Numbered from the stretch's first letter, positions 8,057-15,480 are shown. The stretch: DNA of 64,000 nucleotides from a virus (IMGVR_UViG_3300025118_000005:1-64000), one strand, 5' to 3'. Notes: generated by a model not told the origin, from the sequence alone. A program made the numbers and translations.

Positions 8057-8482
8057 ATGAAACAAAACGAATTATCACCATTTGAGAAACTTGAAGTAGC
8101 TTTTCAGAGTCACAAGTTCTACCATCATCAGTGTGCAGACTTGGAAAAGAAACTATCAACCAGCATAGACAAAATTTTTCAATCTAATGAAGATATGCCT
8201 TCAAAAAAAGACTGCTCTAAAACGATAGAGATGGTTAAGAAGCTATTGACCTTATCGAATAAGTATATTCAAGAAACAACAACTATCATAAATCAATTAG
8301 ATGAGCTTCCAAAAGAAGAAAAACAACAGAAAAAAGAATTTATCAAAGCGATGAAGATACAGTTGCTTTCTCTTGGGAAACGACAATCCTCAATTCATGC
8401 GAGAGTAGAAGAAATTAAAGCGATGATTGTTGAAATGTACGACATGGATGGAAACGGAGATGAGTGGAAAAGTGGACGATAG
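8057..8482 (+). CDS. hypothetical coiled-coil protein, 141 aa
   Basis: Sits between rIIA and rIIB after an AT-rich SD-less leader. Long amphipathic helices with Lys/Glu/Gln heptad-like content suggest a coiled coil; no membrane segment. No family recognised. Position suggests co-expression with the rII pair. Confidence 0.7.
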   Translation: MKQNELSPFEKLEVAFQSHKFYHHQCADLEKKLSTSIDKIFQSNEDMPSKKDCSKTIEMVKKLLTLSNKYIQETTTIINQLDELPKEEKQQKKEFIKAMKIQLLSLGKRQSSIHARVEEIKAMIVEMYDMDGNGDEWKSGR

Positions 8483-8504
8483 ATACTTTTTAGCAAAAAT
8501 TAGC

Positions 8505-8533
8505 TTGCACCCAAACCGGAAACAAACTACAAT
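8505..8533 (+). promoter_or_regulatory. promoter for rIIB-like gene
   Basis: -35 TTGCAC (8505-8510), 17-bp spacer with CCGGAAAC, -10 TACAAT (8528-8533). Leader ~20 nt includes AGGAG before ATG 8559. Confidence 0.65.
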
Positions 8534-8558
8534 AGAAAGATAGGAGAAACAAAAACTT

Positions 8559-9383
8559 ATGATACCACACATATTAACAGAAAATAGCCTGACCGTGGTG
8601 ATAAATGGTCAAGCTCAAACCATGAACAGTGACCATCCCGCTTGGGAACAGGCGAAGGATGCACTCAAGGGTTCCGATTGGGACAGGCTTGAGAAGTTGT
8701 TCGATGTTTCCCATGCGGTTGAGGATTACCTTGACCAATCGGCTAACATTGAGGTCAAGGATGGAAATGTCTTTTACAAAGGCGAGTCCGTTCACAACTA
8801 TTGCGTGGATAAGATTTTGGACTTCATGCGCCAAAGTCTCCCGTATCAACCACTGGTAAAATTCCTTGGTAAGCTGATGGCAAACCCATCACGCCGCGCC
8901 ACAGAGGAACTTTATCGGTTCTTGGAGCATAAGAATATGCCCCTTACGCCCGAAGGTAATTTCCTTGCCTACAAAGGCGTGAACCACGACTTCACCGATA
9001 AGTGGAGTGGTAAGTGCAACAACTCTGTTGGACAGGTGTTAAGCATGATTCGCAACAATGTTTGCGATGATGCGAATGTCGGTTGTTCTGACGGGTTTCA
9101 TGCTGGTAGTTATGAGTACGCCAAGGGTTATGCCTCTGGTGGAGGCAATCTGATGATTGTGGAAATTGACCCATCTGATGTGGTCAGTGTCCCGCATGAT
9201 TGCGATTGCCAGAAATTGCGTACAGCCGAATATAAGGTTGTAGGACACATGGAGAGTATCGAAACTCCCCCTCTGGAAGATGGTATTAACTACGACTACG
9301 GTGATTTTTCCGATGAGGAAAATGAAGCGTATGCGGCTGGATACTCGCAAGCTCAAGATGATTTGCGTAGTCATCTGAACTAG
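8559..9383 (+). CDS. rIIB: rIIB-like protein
   Basis: 274 aa. Residues from ~125 on carry the signature of phage rIIB-like proteins: MPLTPEGNFLAYKGV, FHAGSYEYAKGY, then VVSVPHDCDCQKLR and a YKVVGH strand. T4 rIIB (312 aa) acts with rIIA. A SD-like AGGAG lies 12 nt before the start and a own promoter at 8505. Followed by a perfect 10-bp stem terminator. Confidence 0.88.
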   Translation: MIPHILTENSLTVVINGQAQTMNSDHPAWEQAKDALKGSDWDRLEKLFDVSHAVEDYLDQSANIEVKDGNVFYKGESVHNYCVDKILDFMRQSLPYQPLVKFLGKLMANPSRRATEELYRFLEHKNMPLTPEGNFLAYKGVNHDFTDKWSGKCNNSVGQVLSMIRNNVCDDANVGCSDGFHAGSYEYAKGYASGGGNLMIVEIDPSDVVSVPHDCDCQKLRTAEYKVVGHMESIETPPLEDGINYDYGDFSDEENEAYAAGYSQAQDDLRSHLN

Positions 9384-9390
9384 ACTCAAA

Positions 9391-9432
9391 GGGAGCGGGG
9401 CGATAGATAATCAAACCCCGCTCCCCCTTTCT
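9391..9432 (+). terminator. terminator after rIIB-like gene
   Basis: Perfect 10-bp stem GGGAGCGGGG (9391-9400) / CCCCGCTCCC (9416-9425), followed by CCTTTCTAATTTT. Confidence 0.75.
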
Positions 9433-9545
9433 AATTTTATTAATTAAAATTACGACCAATTAACTTAAACTTCATACCTAATTACATATAAATAGGAACC
9501 TACTTATGAATAAATTACAACCTTATAGATATAGCTTAATACATA

Positions 9546-9644
9546 ATGGAACTAATCCTATTCATACAAGTAGTAATTATTGTACTTTTTACTATTTTCA
9601 AGAGCGGAGACGGTGACGATAACTTTTTCGATGGTATGTCATAA
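9546..9644 (+). CDS. possible small membrane protein, 32 aa
   Basis: ATG 9546 to TAA 9644. Residues 2-18 (ELILFIQVVIIVLFTIF) form one hydrophobic segment, followed by an acidic tail (SGDGDD). A perfect intrinsic terminator starts 9 nt after the stop. An overlapping 36-codon frame from ATG 9506 is less protein-like. Short, so tentative. Confidence 0.4.
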   Translation: MELILFIQVVIIVLFTIFKSGDGDDNFFDGMS

Positions 9645-9653
9645 TCGGAATTA

Positions 9654-9674
9654 GGGGGCTTTTGCCCCCTTTTT
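9654..9674 (+). terminator. intrinsic terminator
   Basis: GGGGGC-TTTT-GCCCCC followed by five T. A textbook rho-independent terminator; closes the early rII region. Confidence 0.9.
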
Positions 9675-9699
9675 CCACACTTCCCCCCCTTTTCCCACA

Positions 9700-9910
9700 C
9701 TCTAGGTTCGACGAATGAGAGAGTCTAAATATAGCCTAGTGCCAAATATAACAAGAGAGAATAGTAGATAGAATAAAGGATTTACTTATTGTCATTTATT
9801 TTATGGGTCTGCACCAATTATATTTATTAAAATAAGCAGCTTGTTTTTATTCTATTTATATAAGTATTAGGGGCAAATCAAATATAATGTATTATAGTGT
9901 ATTTATCAAC
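9700..9910 (+). repeat. AT-rich intergenic stretch with TTCGA/AAATATA elements
   Basis: No gene seen. Contains GGTTCGACGAAT (from 9705) and two AAATATA boxes (about 9731 and 9746), the same elements as in 10200-10310, 12461-12610 and 19205-19300. C-runs precede it. Confidence 0.45.
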
Positions 9911-10162
9911 ATGGCTAATTACCATAAAATTAAAGTAATTGATAAAAAATTAGGTAGGCAAAAGGCAGTAGGCCAAGCGTATTCTGATGCAAAGGTAATT
10001 GAAATAGACCCAAGACAAAGAAGTAAAGCATATTTAGATACATTAATACATGAGATGCTTCATGTCTATAATCCAGATTGGTCTGAAAGTAAAGTTACAA
10101 AAACTGCAAATGAAATGACTGATATTATCTGGAAGAAAAATTACAGAAGAATCAAAAGATAA
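9911..10162 (+). CDS. putative HExxH zinc metallopeptidase, 83 aa
   Basis: Residues ~50-56 read LIHEMLHVY, i.e. an HExxH zinc-binding motif with the general-base Glu, followed by an acidic helix. Minimal metallopeptidases of this size occur in phages (SprT/ImmA-like cores), but substrate is unknown. Start placed at ATG 9911 (MANYHKIKVI); an in-frame ATG at 9887 is possible. Confidence 0.65.
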   Translation: MANYHKIKVIDKKLGRQKAVGQAYSDAKVIEIDPRQRSKAYLDTLIHEMLHVYNPDWSESKVTKTANEMTDIIWKKNYRRIKR

Positions 10163-10450
10163 ATTAGCCGCCAATTAAAATTATTTTATTAATTAAATTA
10201 AGTTCGAACAGTTTGCTGCTTAAATATAGCAACTAGGTTCGAAGAGATTCACCGCGAAATATAGAGTATCGTCCACTATCTTATAGAATAACAGCCTTAA
10301 ATATAGTAGCCCCGATTTCCGGCCCGATGTCAAGCCTTTTTTTTCGCGTTAAAGAAAGTGATTTAGAAAATTATTCTTAATTATTTTGATTTTTTTTGCT
10401 TTTTTAATAATTTTATTGATTTTTTTTGTAGTGTATATTTTGTTATAGGC
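10163..10450. repeat. non-coding region with TTCGAA and AAATATAG repeats
   Basis: No gene seen. Three AAATATAG copies (about 10222, 10252, 10292), GTTCGAA at 10202 and 10234, then a T/A-rich tract with long T runs (10338-10440) before the promoter at 10451. Probably regulatory or replication-related; function not shown. Confidence 0.45.
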
Positions 10451-10479
10451 TTGACTTTATTTCGGATATAAAAGATAAT
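10451..10479 (+). promoter_or_regulatory. leaderless-type promoter
   Basis: -35 TTGACT (10451-10456), 17-bp spacer with TTCGGA, -10 GATAAT (10474-10479). ATG 10486 is 7 nt beyond the -10. Confidence 0.75.
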
Positions 10480-10485
10480 TTTGTT

Positions 10486-10701
10486 ATGGCAAAAAAAGTA
10501 AAATTAGATGGTGAAACACTAAAGTTAGCTCGACGCTATGAGATGGCATGGCACAACCTATTCTACAAGAAAGCAAGAGGGATGCAGCAAATGATAATTG
10601 ACGAGCCTCATGGGAGGCACGCTAATGAATTAGCTAAGGAAGTAAGAAGGATGGCGGAGAACGAAGATATAGAGATAGAAGTAAGTGGGAAGATATATTA
10701 A
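10486..10701 (+). CDS. hypothetical protein, 71 aa
   Basis: Basic protein (MAKKVKLDGETLKLARRYEM) with helical character, GRHANELAKEVRRMAENED near the end. No SD; the ATG lies exactly where transcription should begin. No family recognised. Confidence 0.7.
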   Translation: MAKKVKLDGETLKLARRYEMAWHNLFYKKARGMQQMIIDEPHGRHANELAKEVRRMAENEDIEIEVSGKIY

Positions 10702-10720
10702 TTTTATTAATTTTATTAGC

Positions 10721-10749
10721 TTGACTCTAATTCGGAAACCGACTATACT
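10721..10749 (+). promoter_or_regulatory. promoter with CGGAAACCG spacer
   Basis: -35 TTGACT (10721-10726), 17-bp spacer, -10 TATACT (10744-10749); ATG 10759 follows after 10 nt. Confidence 0.75.
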
Positions 10750-10758
10750 GGTTAAAGA

Positions 10759-11040
10759 ATGAGCGAAAAAAAGAAACGTAAGTCGGGCGCGGGACGTAAA
10801 AAAGGAAGCGTGAGCTTTTGCCTAGTGCCATTAACTGAATTAAATGCAAAATTACCTACTGGCGCGATTATCGTAGTGAGTAGGAAATACTGCGAGGCAA
10901 TGTCTATTGAAGGACAACCTGTTGTATCCACCCCAAGCATGATGATGCCAATGGCAGTAGCGACCAAGGCGAACGCAGTCCAAGTCACTAATCTTAATGA
11001 CGAGGAAACTACCCCCGAATTAAGCGTTGACAACTGGTAG
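10759..11040 (+). CDS. hypothetical protein with basic N-terminus, 93 aa
   Basis: Starts MSEKKKRKSGAGRKKGSVSF, resembling an AT-hook-like Arg/Lys/Gly tail that could bind DNA, then a beta-rich middle and a Met-rich patch (STPSMMMPMAVAT). The 3' end holds the -35 of the next promoter. No family recognised. Confidence 0.65.
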   Translation: MSEKKKRKSGAGRKKGSVSFCLVPLTELNAKLPTGAIIVVSRKYCEAMSIEGQPVVSTPSMMMPMAVATKANAVQVTNLNDEETTPELSVDNW

Positions 11041-11055
11041 GAAACCCTTTATACT
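11027..11055 (+). promoter_or_regulatory. promoter inside 3' end of preceding gene
   Basis: -35 TTGACA (11027-11032), 17-bp spacer with GGAAACC, -10 TATACT (11050-11055). The two candidate ATGs of the next gene are 6 and 9 nt beyond the -10. Confidence 0.75.
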
Positions 11056-11060
11056 TATTA

Positions 11061-12035
11061 ATGATGACTGAAACCTACTTCCCCGATATTATCGGACAAG
11101 AAACTGTTAAAAAAGCACTCGGCTTTTACATTGACGGATACCAGAAAACTGGTGTGATACCGCATCTCATGTTTACTGCGCCTCGCGGGTGTGGCAAGAC
11201 TACGATGGCAACGGCAATGGCAAAGAACCTTACAAAGAACGGTTCTATCAAGCCTCTCATTACCCTTAACTGTTCCACTGTCAAATCATTGAAGCAGTTT
11301 TTCAATATGATTGTGATACCGCACATGGTTGACACTGACGCAACCGTGCTGTTCGATGAGTGTTCTGAATTGCCAAAGGACGTTACGATGGCACTCTTGA
11401 CCATCACCAATCCAAACCCACGCAACCGTAACGAATTTTCCTATGAGGATTACAACGTGGAGTTTGATTACAGACGCTTGAGTTTCATGTTCGCCACCAC
11501 TGAAGGTCAGAGTATCTTTCATGCACTGATGGACAGGATGGAGCGCATCGACTTGGAAGAATATAAGTTAGATGAATTGGGCAAGATTGTCATGCTGGGC
11601 CTTGAAGGCTACACCGTTGAGAGCAACGCACTAAAGGAAGTCGCGACCGTTCTCCGTGGTAATGCGCGAGCAGGGCAGAAGATGGCAATGAAGATGAAGC
11701 TATTTCTTAATGCTAAAGATAAGGTGAATTTCAATATCAGCGATTGGAAGGAACTCACGGGTAAACTCGGCATCCTGCCTCTCGGCATATCCATACAGGA
11801 ACTCAACCTTATGCGTTACATGGCGCGGAAGAAAACTACTCGCCTCACTGAACTGTCTGCTATCACTGGACTCTCCAAGGGGGCAATCCAGAAGGACTAT
11901 GAATTGTATCTTTCTAAAATGGGTCTAATGGAGATTCAACCAGAGGGACGTTCCCTCACAACAAAAGGGATAGACTATCTTAATGAGCTTGATGGAGTTA
12001 AGAAGCACAAGCGAGACAAGAAAAGTAAAAAATAA
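11061..12035 (+). CDS. RuvB-like AAA+ ATPase (Holliday-junction helicase / clamp-loader type)
   Basis: 324 aa. FPDIIGQETVKKAL at the N-terminus, Walker A APRGCGKTT (40-48), Walker B TVLFDE (95-100), sensor-1-like FMFATTEG, and a sensor-2 region RGNARAGQKM like the RGTPRIA segment of RuvB. A C-terminal winged helix follows (TRLTELSAITGLSKGAIQ) and a Lys-rich tail. Probably drives branch migration or loads a replication or repair factor. No RuvA or resolvase gene is seen next to it. Start is ATG 11061 or 11064, both next to the predicted transcription start. Confidence 0.82.
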   Translation: MMTETYFPDIIGQETVKKALGFYIDGYQKTGVIPHLMFTAPRGCGKTTMATAMAKNLTKNGSIKPLITLNCSTVKSLKQFFNMIVIPHMVDTDATVLFDECSELPKDVTMALLTITNPNPRNRNEFSYEDYNVEFDYRRLSFMFATTEGQSIFHALMDRMERIDLEEYKLDELGKIVMLGLEGYTVESNALKEVATVLRGNARAGQKMAMKMKLFLNAKDKVNFNISDWKELTGKLGILPLGISIQELNLMRYMARKKTTRLTELSAITGLSKGAIQKDYELYLSKMGLMEIQPEGRSLTTKGIDYLNELDGVKKHKRDKKSKK

Positions 12036-12063
12036 ATATAAGATAGATGACGAGCCTTTCCAG

Positions 12064-12285
12064 ATGACGCAGTTCGAATGGCGGGGCACATTAAATAATG
12101 GTGATTTATTTGTAGTTATAAAATATAACCTTGGAGCTTGGAAAGTGAAATATGCTGAAACAGAATATGAGTTAAATAATACTAATTTTATTTATGTAGC
12201 TCAACACCCAAAGCCTTTAAGTTTTTTATATAATAATAATGATTTAGATATAGAACAACTTCTAACATATATACAATGGAAATAA
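12064..12285 (+). CDS. hypothetical protein, 73 aa
   Basis: Frame ends at TAA 12285. Start uncertain: ATG 12064 (MTQFEWRGTLNNG) lies after the RuvB-like stop, while an in-frame ATG at 11983 would overlap that gene by 53 nt. Beta-rich sequence with GDLFVVIKYNLGAWKVKY; no family recognised. Confidence 0.55.
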   Translation: MTQFEWRGTLNNGDLFVVIKYNLGAWKVKYAETEYELNNTNFIYVAQHPKPLSFLYNNNDLDIEQLLTYIQWK

Positions 12286-12297
12286 TGAAAAATAATT

Positions 12298-12326
12298 TTG
12301 ACTTTAGTCTGGAAGTAGGCTAATAT
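12298..12326 (+). promoter_or_regulatory. promoter of a short non-coding transcript
   Basis: -35 TTGACT (12298-12303), 17-bp spacer with GGAAG, -10 TAATAT (12321-12326). Predicted start near 12333, directly before a hairpin and a terminator. Confidence 0.6.
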
Positions 12327-12331
12327 ATAGA

Positions 12332-12405
12332 TAGTGAGCGCAATGCTCACGTTCGTTCATCATCATCGAATCCTCTCCGTGTGAAAACGGGGGGGATTTT
12401 TTTTG
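12332..12405 (+). ncRNA. candidate small RNA or attenuator leader (~70 nt)
   Basis: Begins with hairpin GTGAGC-GCAAT-GCTCAC and ends with a terminator (AATCC...CCGT-GTGAAA-ACGG...GGATT plus eight T, 12369-12404). A 13-codon frame inside (MLTFVHHHRILSV, with three consecutive His codons) ends in the terminator stem, which is the layout of an attenuation leader, but no histidine-related gene follows. Confidence 0.5.
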
Positions 12406-12460
12406 TATTTAACCTCATGGAGTGTAGATAATAAATAAGGCCTTGCTGTATTTTACAGGC

Positions 12461-12610
12461 AAGCTCGAACAGGTTATGTTAAAATAAGTTTGAAGAATAG
12501 GCTCGCTAAATATATGACTTAAATATACTTCGAAGAAATTAGGCTTGAAATATAGTCTCGTTAAATATGACTTCGAAATATAGGTTGGTTAAATATGAGA
12601 CCGAAATAAA
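12461..12610. repeat. iteron-like AAATAT array
   Basis: AAATAT occurs at 12508, 12521, 12548, 12563, 12576 and 12591, with AAATAA at 12604: spacings of 13, 27, 15, 13, 15, 13 nt, i.e. multiples of 13-15. TTCGAA occurs between copies. No gene. Could be an origin iteron array, a regulator binding array or a degenerate non-coding repeat. Confidence 0.5.
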
Positions 12611-12705
12611 GCAAAAATAAACAGCCTAAATAAGTAAGGCAATATAATACGTAACGTCCATCGTTAGCGTTAAAGTTCTTGATTGAATGTTATCGTTAAA
12701 GTGCC

Positions 12706-12740
12706 GACCCGTCCCGTCCCGATTTTGAGACCCATTCTCA
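12706..12740. repeat. composite element GACCCGTCCCGTCCCG + TGAGA-N5-TCTCA
   Basis: A 35-nt element almost repeated at 20047-20081: GACCCGTCCCGTCCCG, then a TGAGA/TCTCA inverted repeat. The rest of 12611-12888 holds no gene; GACCCCACGAAAACAGG (12805) recurs at 21413. Confidence 0.6.
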
Positions 12741-12888
12741 GTTTCTTAAAAAGGGCGATTTCTCCGGTGCGAAATCTCTCCACACAAGAAATTATTTGAT
12801 GTCCGACCCCACGAAAACAGGTATATCGTCCAAAACAATTACCCTATATAAACGCGATTAATTAGCCTAATTGATTTGCCGCTCACGA

Positions 12889-12970
12889 ATGATTGACAAA
12901 CTATTTAGCCAATCAAAATTCACGAAAAATGATTGACAAAGTAATTTGCCGCTCAAAAATGATTGACAAA
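12889..12970 (+). repeat. three direct repeats ATGATTGACAAA
   Basis: Copies at 12889-12900, 12929-12940 and 12959-12970. The first and third are preceded by TTTGCCGCTCA, so the unit is ~25 nt. Each holds a TTGACA; the last forms the -35 of a promoter for the DUF932 gene. Confidence 0.7.
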
Positions 12971-13027
12971 AAAAATGCGTGTGATGTACATTATATGCTT
13001 GCTTGTGATTCGGAAAAATGAGATAAT
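12963..13027 (+). promoter_or_regulatory. tandem promoters for the DUF932 gene
   Basis: P1: TTGACA (12963-12968) with TACATT (12987-12992), spacer 18. P2: TTGCTT (12999-13004) with GATAAT (13022-13027), spacer 17 including CGGAAA. Leader then has AAAGGAA before ATG 13070. Confidence 0.6.
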
Positions 13028-13069
13028 TATAACAGTGAAGAAAACAACGAACAAAAGGAAATCAAGCTT

Positions 13070-14005
13070 ATGCCGATAACAGCAAAGCAGACAGTAAATC
13101 AAGACTGGGATTTCGAAGTCGCTCAAGAGGAGTTATTCCTTCCTGACGGCGCGAAATCGGGATACTTGGCGGCTCGCCGCCTAGACAACAACGAGGTTCT
13201 GGGCATCCACACTGACCGTTATGGCATTGTGAAAAACGCCGACCTCGTAGACAAAGCCGAATCCGCTTTTGCGCGGAAGGGGCTGACAAACTACGAACGC
13301 CAGATTTATGTCACTGATGGTGGTGCAAAACTGCGCGTAAATTATGACTTCAAGGGCAACGATATTGAAGTGCCAGAAGTCGGTGACAAGATGGGTTTTC
13401 GGCTCACCTTGCAAAACTCATTCGACCGCTCTTTGCGCGTGTCGTTTGCGCTGGGGATGCTTCGGTTGGTTTGCACCAACGGGATGCAGACGCTCGAAAA
13501 AGAGATGGATATGCTTCGCAAGCACTCCAAGTCTTTTGACCTCGACTCACTCCTAACTGATGACGCTATCGACAAAGCGATGGCGCGATTCGGTGAAAGC
13601 GTGAACACGTTTGCGTCACTTGCCCGTTGTGGTATCACCCAAGAGCAAGGCATTTACGCCCTGCAAAACCAAGCGAACACCGGACTCATCAGTGAGAAGG
13701 TGCGCGAGGGTATTAACAGCGTGTGGAACAATCCACGCGAAGATGGTGCTGACGGTTCCGTTGGCGATGACCGCAACCTGTATCAGCTTTATAATTCTGC
13801 CACGCAGTATTTGACGGCTGACAATCTGGTTGACAAGAAAACAGGCGATGCCGTTGGCACGTTTGAGTCAACTCGGTTTGAGTACGCGAACCGCATCAGC
13901 GGTCAACTGCTCAGGCGTTTCAGCCTTGCGACTGACAACCCCAAGCGGCTTGAGAAAATGCTCAAGGCCGTGACGGTTGACGGCGTGAAGGTCGAAAACA
14001 ACTAG
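13070..14005 (+). CDS. DUF932 family phage protein
   Basis: 311 aa. Matches the DUF932 (phage/plasmid-like) pattern: YLAARRLDNNEVLGIHTDRYGIV near the N-terminus split by a short loop, a DGGAKLRVNYDF strand, then SFALGMLRLVCTNGM in the middle and a helical C-terminus with the ERISxxLLRR-like segment ANRISGQLLRRF. Members occur widely in phages and plasmids and are thought to act with DNA metabolism; the biochemical role is not established. Higher G+C than its neighbours and a strong SD-like AAAGGAA. Followed by a UUCG-loop terminator. Confidence 0.82.
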   Translation: MPITAKQTVNQDWDFEVAQEELFLPDGAKSGYLAARRLDNNEVLGIHTDRYGIVKNADLVDKAESAFARKGLTNYERQIYVTDGGAKLRVNYDFKGNDIEVPEVGDKMGFRLTLQNSFDRSLRVSFALGMLRLVCTNGMQTLEKEMDMLRKHSKSFDLDSLLTDDAIDKAMARFGESVNTFASLARCGITQEQGIYALQNQANTGLISEKVREGINSVWNNPREDGADGSVGDDRNLYQLYNSATQYLTADNLVDKKTGDAVGTFESTRFEYANRISGQLLRRFSLATDNPKRLEKMLKAVTVDGVKVENN

Positions 14006-14021
14006 GCCAAAACCTACTCAC

Positions 14022-14048
14022 CCCCGCCTTCGGGCGGGGATTTTTTTT
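14022..14048 (+). terminator. intrinsic terminator with TTCG loop
   Basis: CCCCGCC-TTCG-GGCGGGG then A and eight T. Very stable tetraloop hairpin closing the DUF932 unit. Confidence 0.92.
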
Positions 14049-14079
14049 GCCATTGTATGTATTTTTTGCTTGACATCGG

Positions 14080-14093
14080 CGGGACCGGTCCCG
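14080..14093. repeat. palindrome CGGGACCGGTCCCG, copy 1
   Basis: Perfect 14-bp palindrome 5 bp after a TTGACA (14070-14075) that has no -10 of its own. One of seven copies in the window. Confidence 0.8.
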
Positions 14094-14121
14094 ATTTTTG
14101 TCAAGCTTATTTTTGTGTTGT

Positions 14122-14167
14122 TGTGAATAAGTTTGTTCTTGACTTGGAAACGGATGTATAGTATTAT
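14122..14167 (+). promoter_or_regulatory. leaderless promoter with DnaA-box-like site
   Basis: TGTGAATAA (14122-14130; TTATTCACA on the other strand), 8-bp gap, -35 TTGACT (14139-14144), 17-bp spacer, -10 TATTAT (14162-14167), ATG at 14174 (7 nt). Confidence 0.75.
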
Positions 14168-14173
14168 ATTAAC

Positions 14174-14383
14174 ATGATGAACGAATTAGATCAACTCAAG
14201 GAAGACATTTGCATGGAGAGCTTCGGTCGCAGCCGAAATCTCGCGCTAGCCGCAGGGCAGTGCGTCAAGTGCGGAACCTACGACCTCAACTTCCGCGATG
14301 AACCATCGCAGCGTGAGTACAAGCTCACTGTGTGGTGTCAGTCGTGCCAAGATGATTTCTTCGGCGTAGGGGAGGAGGAATAG
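14174..14383 (+). CDS. small zinc-ribbon protein, 69 aa
   Basis: Contains QCVKCG and WCQSCQ, two CxxC pairs 25 residues apart, the pattern of a zinc ribbon. Acidic tail (GVGEEE). The start codon coincides with the predicted transcription start. Possible regulator or adaptor; the family is unknown. Confidence 0.7.
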   Translation: MMNELDQLKEDICMESFGRSRNLALAAGQCVKCGTYDLNFRDEPSQREYKLTVWCQSCQDDFFGVGEEE

Positions 14384-14386
14384 ATT

Positions 14387-14911
14387 ATGCCGTTTTACGA
14401 TATCACTGATATGAAAGCTACGGTAAAGAATTTTCGCCGTGATGTTTACCGTAATCTTCGCTTCAAAGACGCAGTTGTTTACTCCGTTCGCAAGGAGGGG
14501 ATTGTTGAGGGGCACGCTATGGCTATCATTTTAGATGGCAACGCCAAGTATCCTGTCACTTTTGCCGTTGGCCCCAAGGGCAACCAGCGCGTTCGTGATG
14601 AAAAGCGCAAAAATGTTCACGCAGTTATTCGCGGTTGTATTGTTAATGCTGTTTGGGCCTACGCAGACATGAGCGAAGACGAATTGAATCACGCTAAGGA
14701 TGCTTGTGATTATTTTAAGTCTGAGCATATGACTGAGCGAGAGGGGTATGAGTGGAAAGAAGTCACTTACGATCCCTACAAGCATAGGTCTTTTGTCTCA
14801 GTAGAAGACGGATCAACAATTCTTATTTCTCGCAAAGTCATTTTGACAGGCACAGAGAATGGGCATACAAAAGTATGGGCGCAGCTTCCTACAACTTTAA
14901 GCTTGAACTAA
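14387..14911 (+). CDS. hypothetical protein, 174 aa
   Basis: Preceded by a strong GGGGAGGAGGAA Shine-Dalgarno in the end of the upstream gene, so it is the second gene of the unit. Mixed alpha/beta with a central Lys/Arg-rich loop (PKGNQRVRDEKRKNVHAV). No known domain recognised. Confidence 0.7.
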   Translation: MPFYDITDMKATVKNFRRDVYRNLRFKDAVVYSVRKEGIVEGHAMAIILDGNAKYPVTFAVGPKGNQRVRDEKRKNVHAVIRGCIVNAVWAYADMSEDELNHAKDACDYFKSEHMTEREGYEWKEVTYDPYKHRSFVSVEDGSTILISRKVILTGTENGHTKVWAQLPTTLSLN

Positions 14912-14931
14912 ACTCGGATATCGATTAAGAT
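14903..14931 (+). promoter_or_regulatory. promoter overlapping end of upstream gene
   Basis: -35 TTGAAC (14903-14908), 17-bp spacer with CTCGGATA, -10 TAAGAT (14926-14931). ATG 14942. Confidence 0.6.
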
Positions 14932-14941
14932 ATAGATAGTC

Positions 14942-15178
14942 ATGAAAGCAAAACAACTAAGAAACGGGTCTTTGTATGAAGACACAGAATCAGGAAAAAT
15001 TGTGCGAGTACTCGGTAAAGTTAACTCTCAAAGAGTATGGACGACTCAACACGAGGAGCGCCCGCAGGCGACGAAGAGCAAGATTTTGGAATTGGCGAGC
15101 GATGCGCAGGTCACTAATTACCTGAATGTATCTAAGGCAATCAAAGATGACGACGGTATACCCTACTCTCTAGAATAG
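14942..15178 (+). CDS. hypothetical protein, 78 aa (paralog of 25713 gene)
   Basis: N-terminus LRNGSLYEDTESGKIVRVLG followed by VW matches the pattern LRxGxxYxxTxxGxxxR...VW in the protein at 25713-26087, so the two look like distant paralogs with a small beta-barrel fold. Function unknown. Confidence 0.65.
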   Translation: MKAKQLRNGSLYEDTESGKIVRVLGKVNSQRVWTTQHEERPQATKSKILELASDAQVTNYLNVSKAIKDDDGIPYSLE

Positions 15179-15193
15179 AATTATCTTCCATCG

Positions 15194-15241
15194 GGTGGGG
15201 CCCGGGTTTTGGTGTGTTTGACCGGGTCCCACCTCTTTTTT
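15194..15241 (+). terminator. terminator
   Basis: GGTGGGGCCCGG pairs with CCGGGTCCCACC (one G-T wobble) around a 17-nt loop, followed by CTCTTTTTTG. Confidence 0.8.
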
Positions 15242-15254
15242 GCTTGACATCCGG

Positions 15255-15268
15255 CGGGACCGGTCCCG
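15255..15268. repeat. palindrome CGGGACCGGTCCCG, copy 2
   Basis: Perfect copy, 5 bp after TTGACA (15244-15249). A DnaA-box-like TGTGAATAA follows at 15292-15300. Confidence 0.8.
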
Positions 15269-15328
15269 CGTGCCATTTTGGCACACCTCATTGTGAATAA
15301 CTTTTTGCCCATTGGGACACATTGTCTC

Positions 15329-15357
15329 TTGACTTTATGGTAAAAATGGGTTATATT
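15329..15357 (+). promoter_or_regulatory. leaderless promoter
   Basis: -35 TTGACT (15329-15334), 17-bp spacer, -10 TATATT (15352-15357), ATG 15364 (7 nt). TGTGAATAA lies 28 bp upstream of the -35. Confidence 0.75.
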
Positions 15358-15363
15358 ATACCC

Positions 15364-15480
15364 ATGAAGGCGAGAAAGACCAAGTACGGATTCATGGGAA
15401 GCGCGTCCCGCGAGCATCGCGTGAAGAAGGGCAAAGGTTCTTTCAAGCGTAGAAAAAAACACCAGAAAAAGCTTGACTGA
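15364..15480 (+). CDS. small highly basic protein, 38 aa
   Basis: 38 residues, about half of them Lys/Arg (KARKTKYGFMGSASREHR at the start, KRRKKHQKK near the end). Likely binds nucleic acid or ribosomes. Promoter and ATG are in register with the leaderless pattern, which supports translation despite the length. The stop codon overlaps the next -35. Confidence 0.6.
   Translation: MKARKTKYGFMGSASREHRVKKGKGSFKRRKKHQKKLD

Noticed and set aside
12889-12970. CRISPR array from the three direct repeats
   Set aside because: Only three 12-25 nt units with 18-28 nt AT-rich gaps that are themselves similar; no cas genes.
14080-14093. GGGACCGGTCCC as terminator hairpin
   Set aside because: A loopless palindrome with no T-tract; a protein binding site is more likely.
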